This document shows, in pieces, positions 52,864-61,421 of a DNA stretch of 64,000 nucleotides (position 1 is the stretch's first letter; every line of letters begins with the position of its first letter). The DNA is from Thermocrinis minervae. GTDB lineage: Bacteria > Aquificota > Aquificia > Aquificales > Aquificaceae. The notes under the pieces were generated by a model. That model did no database searches, was not told the DNA's origin, and saw nothing but the letters and a program-made list of their open reading frames with translations. The stretch lies in the NCBI RefSeq assembly GCF_900142435.1, contig NZ_LT670846.1, positions 1,268,750 to 1,332,749 of the forward strand, written 5' to 3'. The position numbers were made by a program, and so were the translations under genes.

Positions 52864-54097
52864 AATAGTTATGCCTCAGTTTTCGGATACCATGGAAAGG
52901 GGCAAGGTGGTAAGGTGGCTAAAAAAGGAGGGTGAGTTTGTACAGAAGGGGGATGTGATAGCTGAAATAGAAGCTGAAAAAGCCGTTATGGAGCTTCAGG
53001 CCTTCAAGAGCGGCATACTCAAGGCTATCCTTGTTGAGGAGGGTCAAGAGGTAGAGGTAGGAAAACCTATAGCACTGCTGGAGCTAAAAGGAGAGGCAAC
53101 TCAAGAGAAGGAACCTACGGTCAAGGAAGTTACCAAACAACCCAAAGAAGAAAAACCTGTCTTTGAAAAACCCAAGATAAACGTAGAGAGGTTGGAGCTT
53201 CCCAGTGGATTTGCATCACCATACGCCAAGGTTCTAGCGAAGGAATACAACATCAACCTGGAGGAGCTTCAAAAGGAAGGCAGGCTTCCTTCACCTGCGC
53301 ATGCCAAAGATGTGCAAGAGTTTTTAACAGAGAGGTACTTTACACCCAAGGCTTTAGAGCTCTTAAAAGAATACGAGCTGAACATAAAGGAAGTTCTGGA
53401 GGAATTTGGCGAGGTCAAGATAACCGAGGACATGCTTCTGGCCTTCATAGAGAAGAGGGGAATACCCAGAAAAGTTCCCGTATCTAGTGTTCAAAAGGCT
53501 CTCATAGCGAACCTTACAAAAAGTGTACTCAGCTTCCCCTATTTTCACATACACGAAGTGTTTGACTTTTCCTTCATACCCAAGATAGAAGGTATTACTC
53601 TCACTCACTGGATAGTGAAGATAGTAGGGGACTCCATGCAGGTATTTGAAAGGCTAAGGGCCATATACAGAGAAGATCACTACCTTATCCTTCCTTCATC
53701 TAACGTATCAGTGGCTGTGGCAGTGGGAGAAGATCTATACAACCCGGTAGTGAAGTCTGTAGAGAAGAAAAACTTAAGACAGATAGCAAACGAACTAAAT
53801 CAGCTGAGAAAGAGGGCAGAAGAGAAAAAACTCTCCTTAGAGGAAATACAGGGTGCTACTCTGACTGTCTCAAACCTTGGCATGCTTGGAATAAGATCTT
53901 TCGATGCTGTCCTGCCTTACGGACATGCATGCATAGTAGCCGTAGGAGCCATGGACCAAGAGGGTAAAGCACACCTCACCTTTACCTTCAACCACGTTGT
54001 GCTTAACGGTTTTACCGCTGCTCTTTTCGTCAAGCATCTAAAGGAAAGGTTTTCAGACAGAGACTATATTAACTTCCTCCTTAGAGAGGTTTCTTAG
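52853..54097 (+). CDS. pdhC: dihydrolipoamide acyltransferase (E2)
   Basis: 414 residues. N-terminal lipoyl domain with the lipoylated lysine in EAEKAVMEL (about residue 44); acidic linker; a subunit-binding domain around FASPYAKVLAKEYNINLEEL and a second, degenerate copy-like segment (TPKALELLKEYELNIKEVL); then the catalytic domain. The active-site motif HxxxDG reads HVVLNG, with Asn for Asp. Should carry acetyl groups to CoA, if still active. Converges with ygfZ, overlapping by 17 bp. Confidence 0.88.
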   Translation: MDYEIVMPQFSDTMERGKVVRWLKKEGEFVQKGDVIAEIEAEKAVMELQAFKSGILKAILVEEGQEVEVGKPIALLELKGEATQEKEPTVKEVTKQPKEEKPVFEKPKINVERLELPSGFASPYAKVLAKEYNINLEELQKEGRLPSPAHAKDVQEFLTERYFTPKALELLKEYELNIKEVLEEFGEVKITEDMLLAFIEKRGIPRKVPVSSVQKALIANLTKSVLSFPYFHIHEVFDFSFIPKIEGITLTHWIVKIVGDSMQVFERLRAIYREDHYLILPSSNVSVAVAVGEDLYNPVVKSVEKKNLRQIANELNQLRKRAEEKKLSLEEIQGATLTVSNLGMLGIRSFDAVLPYGHACIVAVGAMDQEGKAHLTFTFNHVVLNGFTAALFVKHLKERFSDRDYINFLLREVS

Positions 54098-55031
54098 GAC
54101 CTAAAAGTAAGGTTCCCGCTTTTGGCTTTGGCTTTTCTTCTTGACACTCGTATACCTTAAGCAGTCTTACCCTTTTGTCTCCAGCTGTGTAGGTAACACC
54201 TTCCTTTACCTTTTCTCTCAGTATGTAACCTAAAGCTAAACTACTCTTTGGACTTACAGAGGTTATAAGGCCAACTCTCTGACCTTCTTGGTCTACTATC
54301 TCCTGCCCTTCTTGAACACCCTTATCCACCTCAAGCTGAGCCAAAGCTCGTGGAAGCCTTCCCTTGTAGTAGACTCTAGCTATAGCCTCCTGACCCACAT
54401 AGCAGCCTTTAGTAAAGCTTATGGCAATACCACCAAGGCATGCCTCAAGGGGAGAAAATCCTTCCTTAAGCTCTTTACCTATAGCCGGTATACCTTTGGC
54501 TATCCTGAGGTCTTCCAAATCTTCCTCATCTATGTACTGAGCTGGTACCTCTGGAAGGTTCTGACCCATGATTTCATAAGCCTCTTCCTTTATCCTAAGG
54601 TCATTCCTGGCCACTATAAGATTGTCTAAAGACTTTAGACTCTGAGGTTCAAGCTCCAGGCCAAAGGTTTCCTTTATGTACTCCCTAGCCCCATTGCCGA
54701 AGATAAGCAGATGCTCGTATGGGAGTTTCTCAAAGTATACACGCAGAGAGAGCTTTAGCTTTTCCAACTCTGGGATAAGACTGTTAGGATGTTCATCGGT
54801 GTCAAGTATGTAGTAATTTCCGAGCTTGTAGACGAAGAAGTCTCTTATGGGTGAGCCATTCTGCCTTAGCATGAGGTTGTAGGTAAGGGTGCCATCCTTC
54901 ATAGACTTTATGTCGTTGGTAAGAAGGTTGTGTAAAAAGGCAGTATGTTCCTCAGAAAGGCCCTTACCCAAAACCTTACCCTGGCTTCCAAAGACCTTTA
55001 TCTTAAACCTCTTTAGCTTTATACCCTTCAC
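54081..55031 (-). CDS. ygfZ: YgfZ/GcvT-like folate-binding protein
   Basis: About 316 residues from a GTG at 55031 preceded by AAGGAGG; longer frames begin inside tRNA-Pro. The conserved KGCYVGQEAIARVYYKG motif with its cysteine marks the YgfZ/IBA57 family, which uses tetrahydrofolate in assembling or repairing certain Fe-S enzymes. That fits a genome rich in [4Fe-4S] enzymes. Last gene of the secD operon. Confidence 0.88.
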   Translation of the reverse strand: MKGIKLKRFKIKVFGSQGKVLGKGLSEEHTAFLHNLLTNDIKSMKDGTLTYNLMLRQNGSPIRDFFVYKLGNYYILDTDEHPNSLIPELEKLKLSLRVYFEKLPYEHLLIFGNGAREYIKETFGLELEPQSLKSLDNLIVARNDLRIKEEAYEIMGQNLPEVPAQYIDEEDLEDLRIAKGIPAIGKELKEGFSPLEACLGGIAISFTKGCYVGQEAIARVYYKGRLPRALAQLEVDKGVQEGQEIVDQEGQRVGLITSVSPKSSLALGYILREKVKEGVTYTAGDKRVRLLKVYECQEEKPKPKAGTLLLGPKKPL

Positions 55032-55050
55032 GGCTAACCTCCTTTTTTCA

Positions 55051-55123
55051 TCGGGGCGAGGGGACTCGAACCCCCGACCTTCGGCTCCCGAAGCCGACGC
55101 TCTACCACCTGAGCCACGCCCCG
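55051..55123 (-). tRNA. tRNA-Pro (CGG)
   Basis: Minus-strand cloverleaf: acceptor CGGGGCG/CGCCCCG, D arm TGGCTCAG, anticodon stem TCGGC/GCCGA with loop TTCGGGA (anticodon CGG), T stem GGGGG/CCCCT with loop TTCGAGT, discriminator A, no encoded CCA. Its first base directly follows the atpZ stop codon, so it is embedded in a protein-coding operon and must be excised from it. Confidence 0.95.
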
Positions 55124-55333
55124 TCAAAGTCTTTTAAGATCTCTGTAAGCGTTCCTTATACCGGATACTATACCTATGATAAAGAAAAAGATAAGCCCAA
55201 AGGGAAAAGTTTTAACCTTGAACAGGCCTTCCATGAGCCATTTGTCAAAGGCATAACCCACCATGAGGCCCGCTATCACTCCCCCCGCTAGGTTAAAACC
55301 CACCGTCAAGGCCAAAAAGTCTTTACCTTTCAT
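55124..55333 (-). CDS. atpZ: AtpZ/AtpI-like ATP synthase accessory membrane protein
   Basis: 69 residues with two membrane helices. The pattern LAGGVIAGLMVGYAFDKWL and FFFIIGIVSGIRNAYRDLKRL is the AtpZ/AtpI signature, proteins that help assemble the c-ring or transport Mg2+/Ca2+. ATP synthase genes are not in the window. Overlaps pyrF by 11 bp. Confidence 0.85.
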   Translation of the reverse strand: MKGKDFLALTVGFNLAGGVIAGLMVGYAFDKWLMEGLFKVKTFPFGLIFFFIIGIVSGIRNAYRDLKRL

Positions 55334-55988
55334 GGAGTATCTCCAGAGCTCTGTCTATCCTTCTTAGGTTCTCCAGGAGAGACCTACCCATCACTACCAT
55401 GTCCACCACACCTTTAGGCAGGTCCTCCAAGAACAAGACCCTCTTCTGGTCCTGCACCTCATCACCCCTGAACCTTACTCCAGGGACTACCACAAAGGCA
55501 TGCGGGAAGAGATCCTTTATCTTAGGAGCTTCAAGACCAGAGCATACCACACCGTCAATACCCTCAGACATACCTAAAGATACAAGTCTAACCACTTCCT
55601 CTTCTAAGCTGCTGCAAAAGCCAAGATCCTCGAGGTCTTCCTCTGTGAGGCTAGTGAGCACGCTGACACCCAGGAGCTTTGTGTTTCCCTTTACCTTTAC
55701 AGCTTCCCTCAAGGCCTGTTTTCCAGAGAGTATATGCAGTGTAAGGTAGTCAGCTCCAAGGTCCCTGGCAGACAGTACACCTTCTTTGACCGTGTTGGGA
55801 ATGTCATGAAGCTTTAAGTCAAGAAAGAGTTCAAAGCCTAGCTCTTTGACAAGATCCGTTATGGCCCTATGATGGGAGATGAAGAGTTTGTAACCTACCT
55901 TGATCACTAGAGGGTAGCCCTTCAGACTAAAGAGGACTTCCTTGGCCTTTTCAGAAGGAAGGTCCAAAGCTAAGCAAAGCTTAGCCAT
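55323..55988 (-). CDS. pyrF: orotidine 5'-phosphate decarboxylase
   Basis: 221 residues. Catalytic motif DLKLHDIPNTV with the Asp-Lys-Asp array, and the C-terminal phosphate-binding PGVRFRGDEVQDQKRV. Makes UMP. Overlaps hisH by 8 bp and atpZ by 11 bp. Confidence 0.96.
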   Translation of the reverse strand: MAKLCLALDLPSEKAKEVLFSLKGYPLVIKVGYKLFISHHRAITDLVKELGFELFLDLKLHDIPNTVKEGVLSARDLGADYLTLHILSGKQALREAVKVKGNTKLLGVSVLTSLTEEDLEDLGFCSSLEEEVVRLVSLGMSEGIDGVVCSGLEAPKIKDLFPHAFVVVPGVRFRGDEVQDQKRVLFLEDLPKGVVDMVVMGRSLLENLRRIDRALEILHER

Positions 55989-56598
55989 TTAGAACTACCC
56001 TTTTGAAGTTCTCCAAGAGTTTTAGACCTGCCTTTTGGCTTTTTTCCGGATGGAACTGCACCGAGAATATGTTTTCATACTCTATAGCAGACACGAAATC
56101 TATACCGTAGTCTGTGGTACCCACGACTATGCTCATGTCTTTTGGGAGAACGTGGTAAGAGTGGACAAAGTAAAAGTACTCTCCATCCTTGATGTCTTCC
56201 AAGAGCTTAGACTCCCTCTTCTTCCAGACCTGGTTCCAACCTATGTGAGGTACCTTTACCTTCGTGGGCAGGAGCACCACCTCACCCTCAAACACACCAA
56301 GACCCCTTTCCTCTCCAAACTCGTAGCTCCTCTCAAACAGAAGCTGATGCCCCAGACACACGCCTAAAAAGGGCCTTCCAGATTCTATGAACCTGAGTAT
56401 CTCATCCCAGAGGGACAGAGCCTTTAGGTTCCTTACTGCATCCCTAAAGGCACCAACCCCGGGCAGTACCAAAGCTCTCGCCTTCCTGATGACATCGCTG
56501 TCCTGGGTAATGACTACGTTAAGACCTACGTGCTCAAGTGCCTTGGATACGCTCCTTAGGTTGCCCATGAAGTAGTCTACTATCGCCACGAACATCAT
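55981..56598 (-). CDS. hisH: imidazole glycerol phosphate synthase, glutaminase subunit HisH
   Basis: 205 residues. Class I glutamine amidotransferase with the nucleophile in GVCLGHQLLFE, PGVGAFRDAV, and the His-Glu pair in VQFHPEKSQ. Supplies ammonia to HisF in histidine synthesis; hisF is not adjacent. Two consecutive ATG codons begin the gene; the first overlaps the ccdA stop as ATGA. Confidence 0.95.
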   Translation of the reverse strand: MMFVAIVDYFMGNLRSVSKALEHVGLNVVITQDSDVIRKARALVLPGVGAFRDAVRNLKALSLWDEILRFIESGRPFLGVCLGHQLLFERSYEFGEERGLGVFEGEVVLLPTKVKVPHIGWNQVWKKRESKLLEDIKDGEYFYFVHSYHVLPKDMSIVVGTTDYGIDFVSAIEYENIFSVQFHPEKSQKAGLKLLENFKRVVLNG

Positions 56599-57428
56599 GC
56601 ACCCAGGAGAGTAGAGATTTCGGCGAGTTTACCGCTTGCAAGCAGGTAGCCCAAAAGGACCAGGAGCAGACCGCCTATCACCTCAACGGCATGGAAGAAC
56701 CTGCTGAACTTCTTTATGAACTCCAGGAAGATGGACAAGAAAGCTCCTCCTACCACAAAAGGTATACCTAGGCCCAGGGAATAAAAGAAGAGGAGGCTTG
56801 CACCTTTCAAAGCCGTTTCCTGCTGGCTTGCGTACAAGAGTATGGTGCCAAGCACGGGGCCTATACACGGGCTCCAACCGAAGGCAAACAGAAGGCCCAT
56901 CAGAAAAGCCCCCACAAAGGAAGTGCTGCCCTTCACTTCAACCCTCATCTGCCTGTAGAGAACCTCATGAAGGGAAAAGCTGTAAAGAAAAAAGACCACG
57001 CCCACTATACCCAACAGGGTAAAAAGAGTCTCTTGGCTTATCACCTTCAAGAAGTACAAGGACAAGAAGAGAGCAGCTACTCCAAAAAGCTCCATCAGAA
57101 AGTTCTTCCGCAGAAAGACTCCGGCAAAGTGAAGACCAAAGAAAACCACAACACCACCGCCCACCTTTACCACTAAGTCTTGGTAGTCCCTGAAGGACTG
57201 TCCCAGAAGGGTAGCACCTGCACCCATGAGGGTAAAGGCTATAGAAAAGCCCATCACGAACAGGAGCGCCGACAGGAATACAGGAAAGTTAAAGCCCTTT
57301 GTCTCCTTTTGAGAGGCTCCTACCCCTGAAAGGTAAGAAAGGTAGCCCGGTACTATGGGAAGCACACACGGAGAAAGGAAGGACAGAAGACCACCCAAGA
57401 AGGCACCTATAAGGGAAATATCACTCAT
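56595..57428 (-). CDS. ccdA: CcdA/DsbD-type thiol-electron transporter
   Basis: 277 residues, six to eight membrane helices. The two redox cysteines lie in SPCVLPIVPGYLS and WSPCIGPVLGT. Passes electrons from thioredoxin across the membrane to TlpA/ResA-type proteins for cytochrome c maturation; such a protein is encoded at 17.4 kb. Slightly longer than the minimal CcdA. Confidence 0.92.
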   Translation of the reverse strand: MSDISLIGAFLGGLLSFLSPCVLPIVPGYLSYLSGVGASQKETKGFNFPVFLSALLFVMGFSIAFTLMGAGATLLGQSFRDYQDLVVKVGGGVVVFFGLHFAGVFLRKNFLMELFGVAALFLSLYFLKVISQETLFTLLGIVGVVFFLYSFSLHEVLYRQMRVEVKGSTSFVGAFLMGLLFAFGWSPCIGPVLGTILLYASQQETALKGASLLFFYSLGLGIPFVVGGAFLSIFLEFIKKFSRFFHAVEVIGGLLLVLLGYLLASGKLAEISTLLGA

Positions 57429-58551
57429 GTATAATCCTCCCCAGCACTTCCATTGCTTCGTCCACGTGTTCCTCCCTTATTATCAAGGGAGGTAAGAGCC
57501 TTATAACACTGCCTGCCGTGCAGTTAACAACCAGACCCATCTTTAGCGCCTTTTCTACAATATGTGTACAATCTCTTCCCAGTTCAAGACCCCACATGAG
57601 ACCCTTCCCCCTAAGCTCTTTGACCTCCAGCTCCCTTAACCTCATCTCCAGGTAGCTACCTACCCTTTGTATCTGAGGCAGTAGGTCTATCACCTTCCTG
57701 ACCACCACCGAAGCAGCCTTGCATGCCAACGGATTGCCGCCGAAGGTAGAGCCATGGGAACCAGGTACGAAGGCCTTGGCCACTTCACCCGAGGCTATAA
57801 GGGCACCTATGGGCACTCCACCACCCAAGCCCTTTGCAAGAGTTACTATGTCTGGCTTTATGGGATAATGTTCGTAGGCGTAAAACCTTCCAGTCCTTCC
57901 TACACCCGTCTGTACTTCATCCACTATAAGTAGAAGACCTTCCTTTTTGCAGAGTTCTCCAACCTTACCCAAAAACTCCTCCGTGGCTGGGTTTACACCG
58001 CCTTCACCCTGGATAACCTCAAGCATGATGCCAGCCGTATCCTTCTTTAGAGCTTTGAGCACTGAGTCAAAGTTGTTGAGTTCTGCATAGTCAAAACCCT
58101 CTAAGAGAGGCTCAAAACCCTTATGTATCTTCTCTTGCGCTGTGGCAGACATACTTCCGTAAGTCCTTCCATGAAAACCTTTGTAGAAGGTAATGATCCT
58201 GTACCTCTTTCCGTCGAAGTACTTCCTTGCGAGCTTTATGGCTCCTTCGTTAGCTTCTGTACCGCTGTTGGCAAAGAAGACCTTACCTCCCTTATCCCAG
58301 AACCTGTCTATCAGGAGCCCTGCCAGCTCTTCTTGCCAGGGATTTTCAAAGAGGTTAGACACGTGAAGGAGTTCCTTTGCCTGCTGGCATATAGCATGCA
58401 CAAGGTCCGGATCCGAATACCCTAGAGAGTTTACAGCTATGCCAGAGAGGAAATCCAAGTACCTCCTACCCTGCTCATCGTAGAGGTATACTCCCTCACC
58501 CCTTACAAACTTAACAGGCAGCCTTTTATAGGTGTTCATAAGGTAACTCAT
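57421..58551 (-). CDS. argD: acetylornithine aminotransferase
   Basis: 376 residues. PLP lysine in DIVTLAKGLGGGVPIGA, ANSGTEANEGAIKLARK, FHGRTYGSMSAT and DEVQTGVGRTGRF. Arginine synthesis, with argB at 22 kb. Overlaps secD by 4 bp and ccdA by 8 bp. Confidence 0.95.
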   Translation of the reverse strand: MSYLMNTYKRLPVKFVRGEGVYLYDEQGRRYLDFLSGIAVNSLGYSDPDLVHAICQQAKELLHVSNLFENPWQEELAGLLIDRFWDKGGKVFFANSGTEANEGAIKLARKYFDGKRYRIITFYKGFHGRTYGSMSATAQEKIHKGFEPLLEGFDYAELNNFDSVLKALKKDTAGIMLEVIQGEGGVNPATEEFLGKVGELCKKEGLLLIVDEVQTGVGRTGRFYAYEHYPIKPDIVTLAKGLGGGVPIGALIASGEVAKAFVPGSHGSTFGGNPLACKAASVVVRKVIDLLPQIQRVGSYLEMRLRELEVKELRGKGLMWGLELGRDCTHIVEKALKMGLVVNCTAGSVIRLLPPLIIREEHVDEAMEVLGRIIHE

Positions 58552-60035
58552 AGCTTAAAGAGCCTTAGCTTATGCAGCACTTCCAGGAAGAACTTGGCAT
58601 AGTAAACGTTGGATATGAAGGAGGCTATAGTTCCAAGGGTGAGGGTCGTGGCAAAACCTTTTACAGGACCACTTCCAAACTGGAAGAGTATTAGAGCTGC
58701 CACCAACAGTGTTATGTGCGTATCCCATACAGCTCCAAGTGTCCGCCTGTAGCCTAGTTCTATAGCCTTCCGTGGGCTGTTTCCTAGCCTTAGCTCTTCC
58801 CTTATCCTCTCGTATATGAGTACGTTAGAGTCTACGGCTATGCCCATGTTTAGGATTATGCCTGCTATGCCAGGAAGGGTTAGAGTTGCACCCAGCAGGA
58901 CAAGAGAACTAAGGAGAAGAAGCACGTTGAAAATTATGCTCACTACAGCACTCACTCCCGTAGTTTTGTACCTAGCTATAAGCAAAGCAAAGAGAAGCAT
59001 AGAACCTAAAAAGCCTGCCTTCTTGGCTTGCTCTATAGCATCCCTACCCAAAGAAGGTCCTACGACACTCTCTTGGAGGAATTTAACCTCTGTAGGAAGG
59101 CTTCCAGACCTTAGCACCAAAGCCAGATCCCTAGCTTCCTCGGGCGTGAACCTCCCCGTTATCTGACCTTTGTCTGAGATCTTGCTCCTTATAACAGGAG
59201 CAGACATGACCACACCATCCAAAACTATGGCAAGCCTTTTTCCTATGTTCTTCTCTGTAGCTTCTGCAAAGGCCTTGGCACCTTCAGAGGTAAGCTCAAA
59301 GCTCACAGCAGGAGCTCCAAACTCATCTTGGCTCGTGTAGGCAGTCCTTATATCCTTTCCTGTTATGACAGGTGTCTTCTCCACAAGGAACCAAACACCT
59401 TCTTTGGAGGGTAAAAGCTCAAGATCCTTAGTAAGTCTCTTCTGTAACTCCTCCTTGGGACCAGAATCTACCACTAGCTTGAGTTCAAGGACCGCCGTCC
59501 TACCTATTATGGACTTTGCCCTTTGTATGTCAAGAACTCCTGGTAGTTCTACAAGTATCCTATCCCTACCAAGCTTTGTTATTACAGGCTGGACCACACC
59601 AAGCTCGTCTATCCTCCTGCGTAGCACCTCCACCGTCTGAGACACTATGCCGTTTACCAAGTCTTCTTCCTTAGCGTCCTTCAGCCTTAGGAGTATGTTA
59701 CCATCGCTTACCGTAAGCTCATAATCCCTTAGGTTTTCTTCTAGTACCTTAACCGCCTGTTTTAGCTGATCCTTGTCCAAAAGCTCCACCTTTATACTTT
59801 CCTTAGAGGCTGACACATCAAGCACCTTTATACCCTTATCGCTTAGGAGCTTTTCCACATAGCTGGACTGTCTTTCATATAGGTCCTTTATGGCCTTTTG
59901 TATGTCTGGTTCCAAGACTATTGAACTTCCACCCTTCAGATCAAGTCCGAGGTTTATGGGTTTTAGGGCGAGCACAATCAGGCAAGCAAACACTAGGGCA
60001 AAGAATATACCCAAGTTAAGCCACAGGTTTTTCAT
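58548..60035 (-). CDS. secD: protein translocase subunit SecD
   Basis: 495 residues. N-terminal membrane helix, LGLDLKGGSSIVLEPD, large external P1 domain, and five C-terminal helices with GIAGIILNMGIAVDSNVLIYERIREE. Uses the proton gradient to assist Sec export. secF does not follow; argD does, so the pair is split here. First gene of an eight-member operon that includes a tRNA. Confidence 0.96.
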   Translation of the reverse strand: MKNLWLNLGIFFALVFACLIVLALKPINLGLDLKGGSSIVLEPDIQKAIKDLYERQSSYVEKLLSDKGIKVLDVSASKESIKVELLDKDQLKQAVKVLEENLRDYELTVSDGNILLRLKDAKEEDLVNGIVSQTVEVLRRRIDELGVVQPVITKLGRDRILVELPGVLDIQRAKSIIGRTAVLELKLVVDSGPKEELQKRLTKDLELLPSKEGVWFLVEKTPVITGKDIRTAYTSQDEFGAPAVSFELTSEGAKAFAEATEKNIGKRLAIVLDGVVMSAPVIRSKISDKGQITGRFTPEEARDLALVLRSGSLPTEVKFLQESVVGPSLGRDAIEQAKKAGFLGSMLLFALLIARYKTTGVSAVVSIIFNVLLLLSSLVLLGATLTLPGIAGIILNMGIAVDSNVLIYERIREELRLGNSPRKAIELGYRRTLGAVWDTHITLLVAALILFQFGSGPVKGFATTLTLGTIASFISNVYYAKFFLEVLHKLRLFKL

Positions 60036-60054
60036 CTATCTTATATATTCTACT
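60036..60054. promoter_or_regulatory. 19-bp bidirectional promoter secD | methyltransferase
   Basis: The palindromic TATATA (60042-60047) lies 6 nt from the secD ATG on one side and 7 nt from the methyltransferase ATG on the other. It could serve as the -10 box on both strands. No Shine-Dalgarno sequence fits in the remaining space. Confidence 0.4.
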
Positions 60055-60687
60055 ATGCGTGTTTTTGATGAGTACTCTCAGAAGTACGACGAGTGGTACG
60101 AAAAGCCCTTCGGAAGGTCAGCCTTTGAGCTTGAGCTTACCTGCCTAAAAGGACTCTTTGAAGGTGGTTTGTCCCTAGAGGTTGGAGTAGGAAGCGGAAG
60201 GTTCGCCCAAGCCCTTGGAATAAGGTACGGAGTGGACACATCCATGGAGCTTCTCAAGATTGCCAGGAGGAGGGGAACGTTTGGCATCTTGGCAAAGGCC
60301 GAAGAACTTCCCTTTAAAGAAGGAACCTTTAAGACCGTCCTTATGGTGGTGTCCATCTGCTTTTTTGAAGATCCTATTCAAGCCTTTAAGGAAGCCAGAA
60401 GGGTCTTAAAAAGAGAAGGTTCCCTACTTCTAGGCCTTGTCCTCTCAGAAAGTCCTTGGGCAGAGTTTTACAGGAGAAAGTCTCAAGAAGGCCACCCTAT
60501 ATACCAACATGCAAGGTTTTACTCCTACAATGAGCTAAGGTACATGCTGGAAAAAGCCGGTTTTAGGATAGACACGGTAAGGACCACACTCTTTGACGAG
60601 CCACAGGATGTTAAACCTGTCAAAGACAGGAGGATAGAGGATGGATATTACCCCGATGGTGGGTTCTTCTGCGTGAGGGCTATCTAA
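60055..60687 (+). CDS. class I SAM-dependent methyltransferase
   Basis: About 210 residues from the ATG at 60055; an in-frame extension upstream runs against secD and is rejected. SAM-binding motif LEVGVGSGRFA, then AKAEELPFKEGTF and EARRVLKREGSLLLG. Matches the Methyltransf_11 group, small-molecule or quinone methylation among the options; no substrate can be read. Converges with the FNR-type gene, overlapping by 4 bp. Confidence 0.88.
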   Translation: MRVFDEYSQKYDEWYEKPFGRSAFELELTCLKGLFEGGLSLEVGVGSGRFAQALGIRYGVDTSMELLKIARRRGTFGILAKAEELPFKEGTFKTVLMVVSICFFEDPIQAFKEARRVLKREGSLLLGLVLSESPWAEFYRRKSQEGHPIYQHARFYSYNELRYMLEKAGFRIDTVRTTLFDEPQDVKPVKDRRIEDGYYPDGGFFCVRAI

Positions 60688-61418
60688 TCGTATTTTTCCT
60701 TCTTTATCTGGCTTTTGTCCACGGAAAGCTCCAACAGTATTCTTTCCATGTCGTCCACGAATTGAGGAGGTCCACACAGGTAGTATAGGTTTGCAGGAAT
60801 GTCCTCTACTTCATTCAGTATCATCTGAGTGTTTATCCTTCCCGTGTAACCCTTCCAGTCTTCCGGCCAGGACCTTGTCAACGTATGCACCACCTTTATG
60901 TTAGGAAGTTTGTCTAGATCTTCTAACTCCTGTCTATAAATGATCTCTTCGAAGTGAGTGTTTGAATACAAAAGGGTAGCCTTCACATGATGAAGACCCG
61001 CAAGAGCTATATGTCTTAGTATGCTCATAAGAGGCACTATACCACTTCCTGCACCGATGAGCACAAGGCTTGTACCCATCTGAGGAACCCAGTAGAACTT
61101 TCCATAAGGCCCCTTTATGGTAAACTCATCCCCCACCTTGGTGTGTTCTGTAAGTATCACAGACGCTTTACCGTTAGGTGTCCTCTTTACAGTGAGCTCC
61201 AGAACACCCTTCTTTAAGGGTGAGTTAGCTATTGAATAAGCCCTGCGCAAAATCTCTCCAGTGGGTGGATACGGAACCTGGAGCATGACATACTGTCCAG
61301 GATAAAAGTCAAAGTCTATCCCCTGAAGGTCAAAAACCAACGTCTTTGTGGTAGGTGTCTCGGTTATTATCTGTTTGATTTTTGCCCTAAACTCTACTAC
61401 AGGCTTTTTTTCTTCCAT
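60684..61418 (-). CDS. ferredoxin/flavodoxin-NADP reductase-family oxidoreductase
   Basis: 244 residues. FAD-binding YPGQYVMLQ and RRAYSIANSP, NAD(P)-binding GAGSGIVPLMSIL, and C-terminal CGPPQFVDDMERIL. There is no [2Fe-2S] domain, so it must use a separate electron partner. Related proteins serve in dioxygenase, toluate or sulfhydrogenase systems. Follows the glycosyltransferase gene by 3 bp. Confidence 0.88.
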   Translation of the reverse strand: MEEKKPVVEFRAKIKQIITETPTTKTLVFDLQGIDFDFYPGQYVMLQVPYPPTGEILRRAYSIANSPLKKGVLELTVKRTPNGKASVILTEHTKVGDEFTIKGPYGKFYWVPQMGTSLVLIGAGSGIVPLMSILRHIALAGLHHVKATLLYSNTHFEEIIYRQELEDLDKLPNIKVVHTLTRSWPEDWKGYTGRINTQMILNEVEDIPANLYYLCGPPQFVDDMERILLELSVDKSQIKKEKYD

Positions 61419-61421
61419 CCT

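Noticed and set aside
55032-55127. N-terminal extension of ygfZ
   Set aside because: It crosses tRNA-Pro; a GTG with a perfect ribosome binding site at 55031 explains the start.
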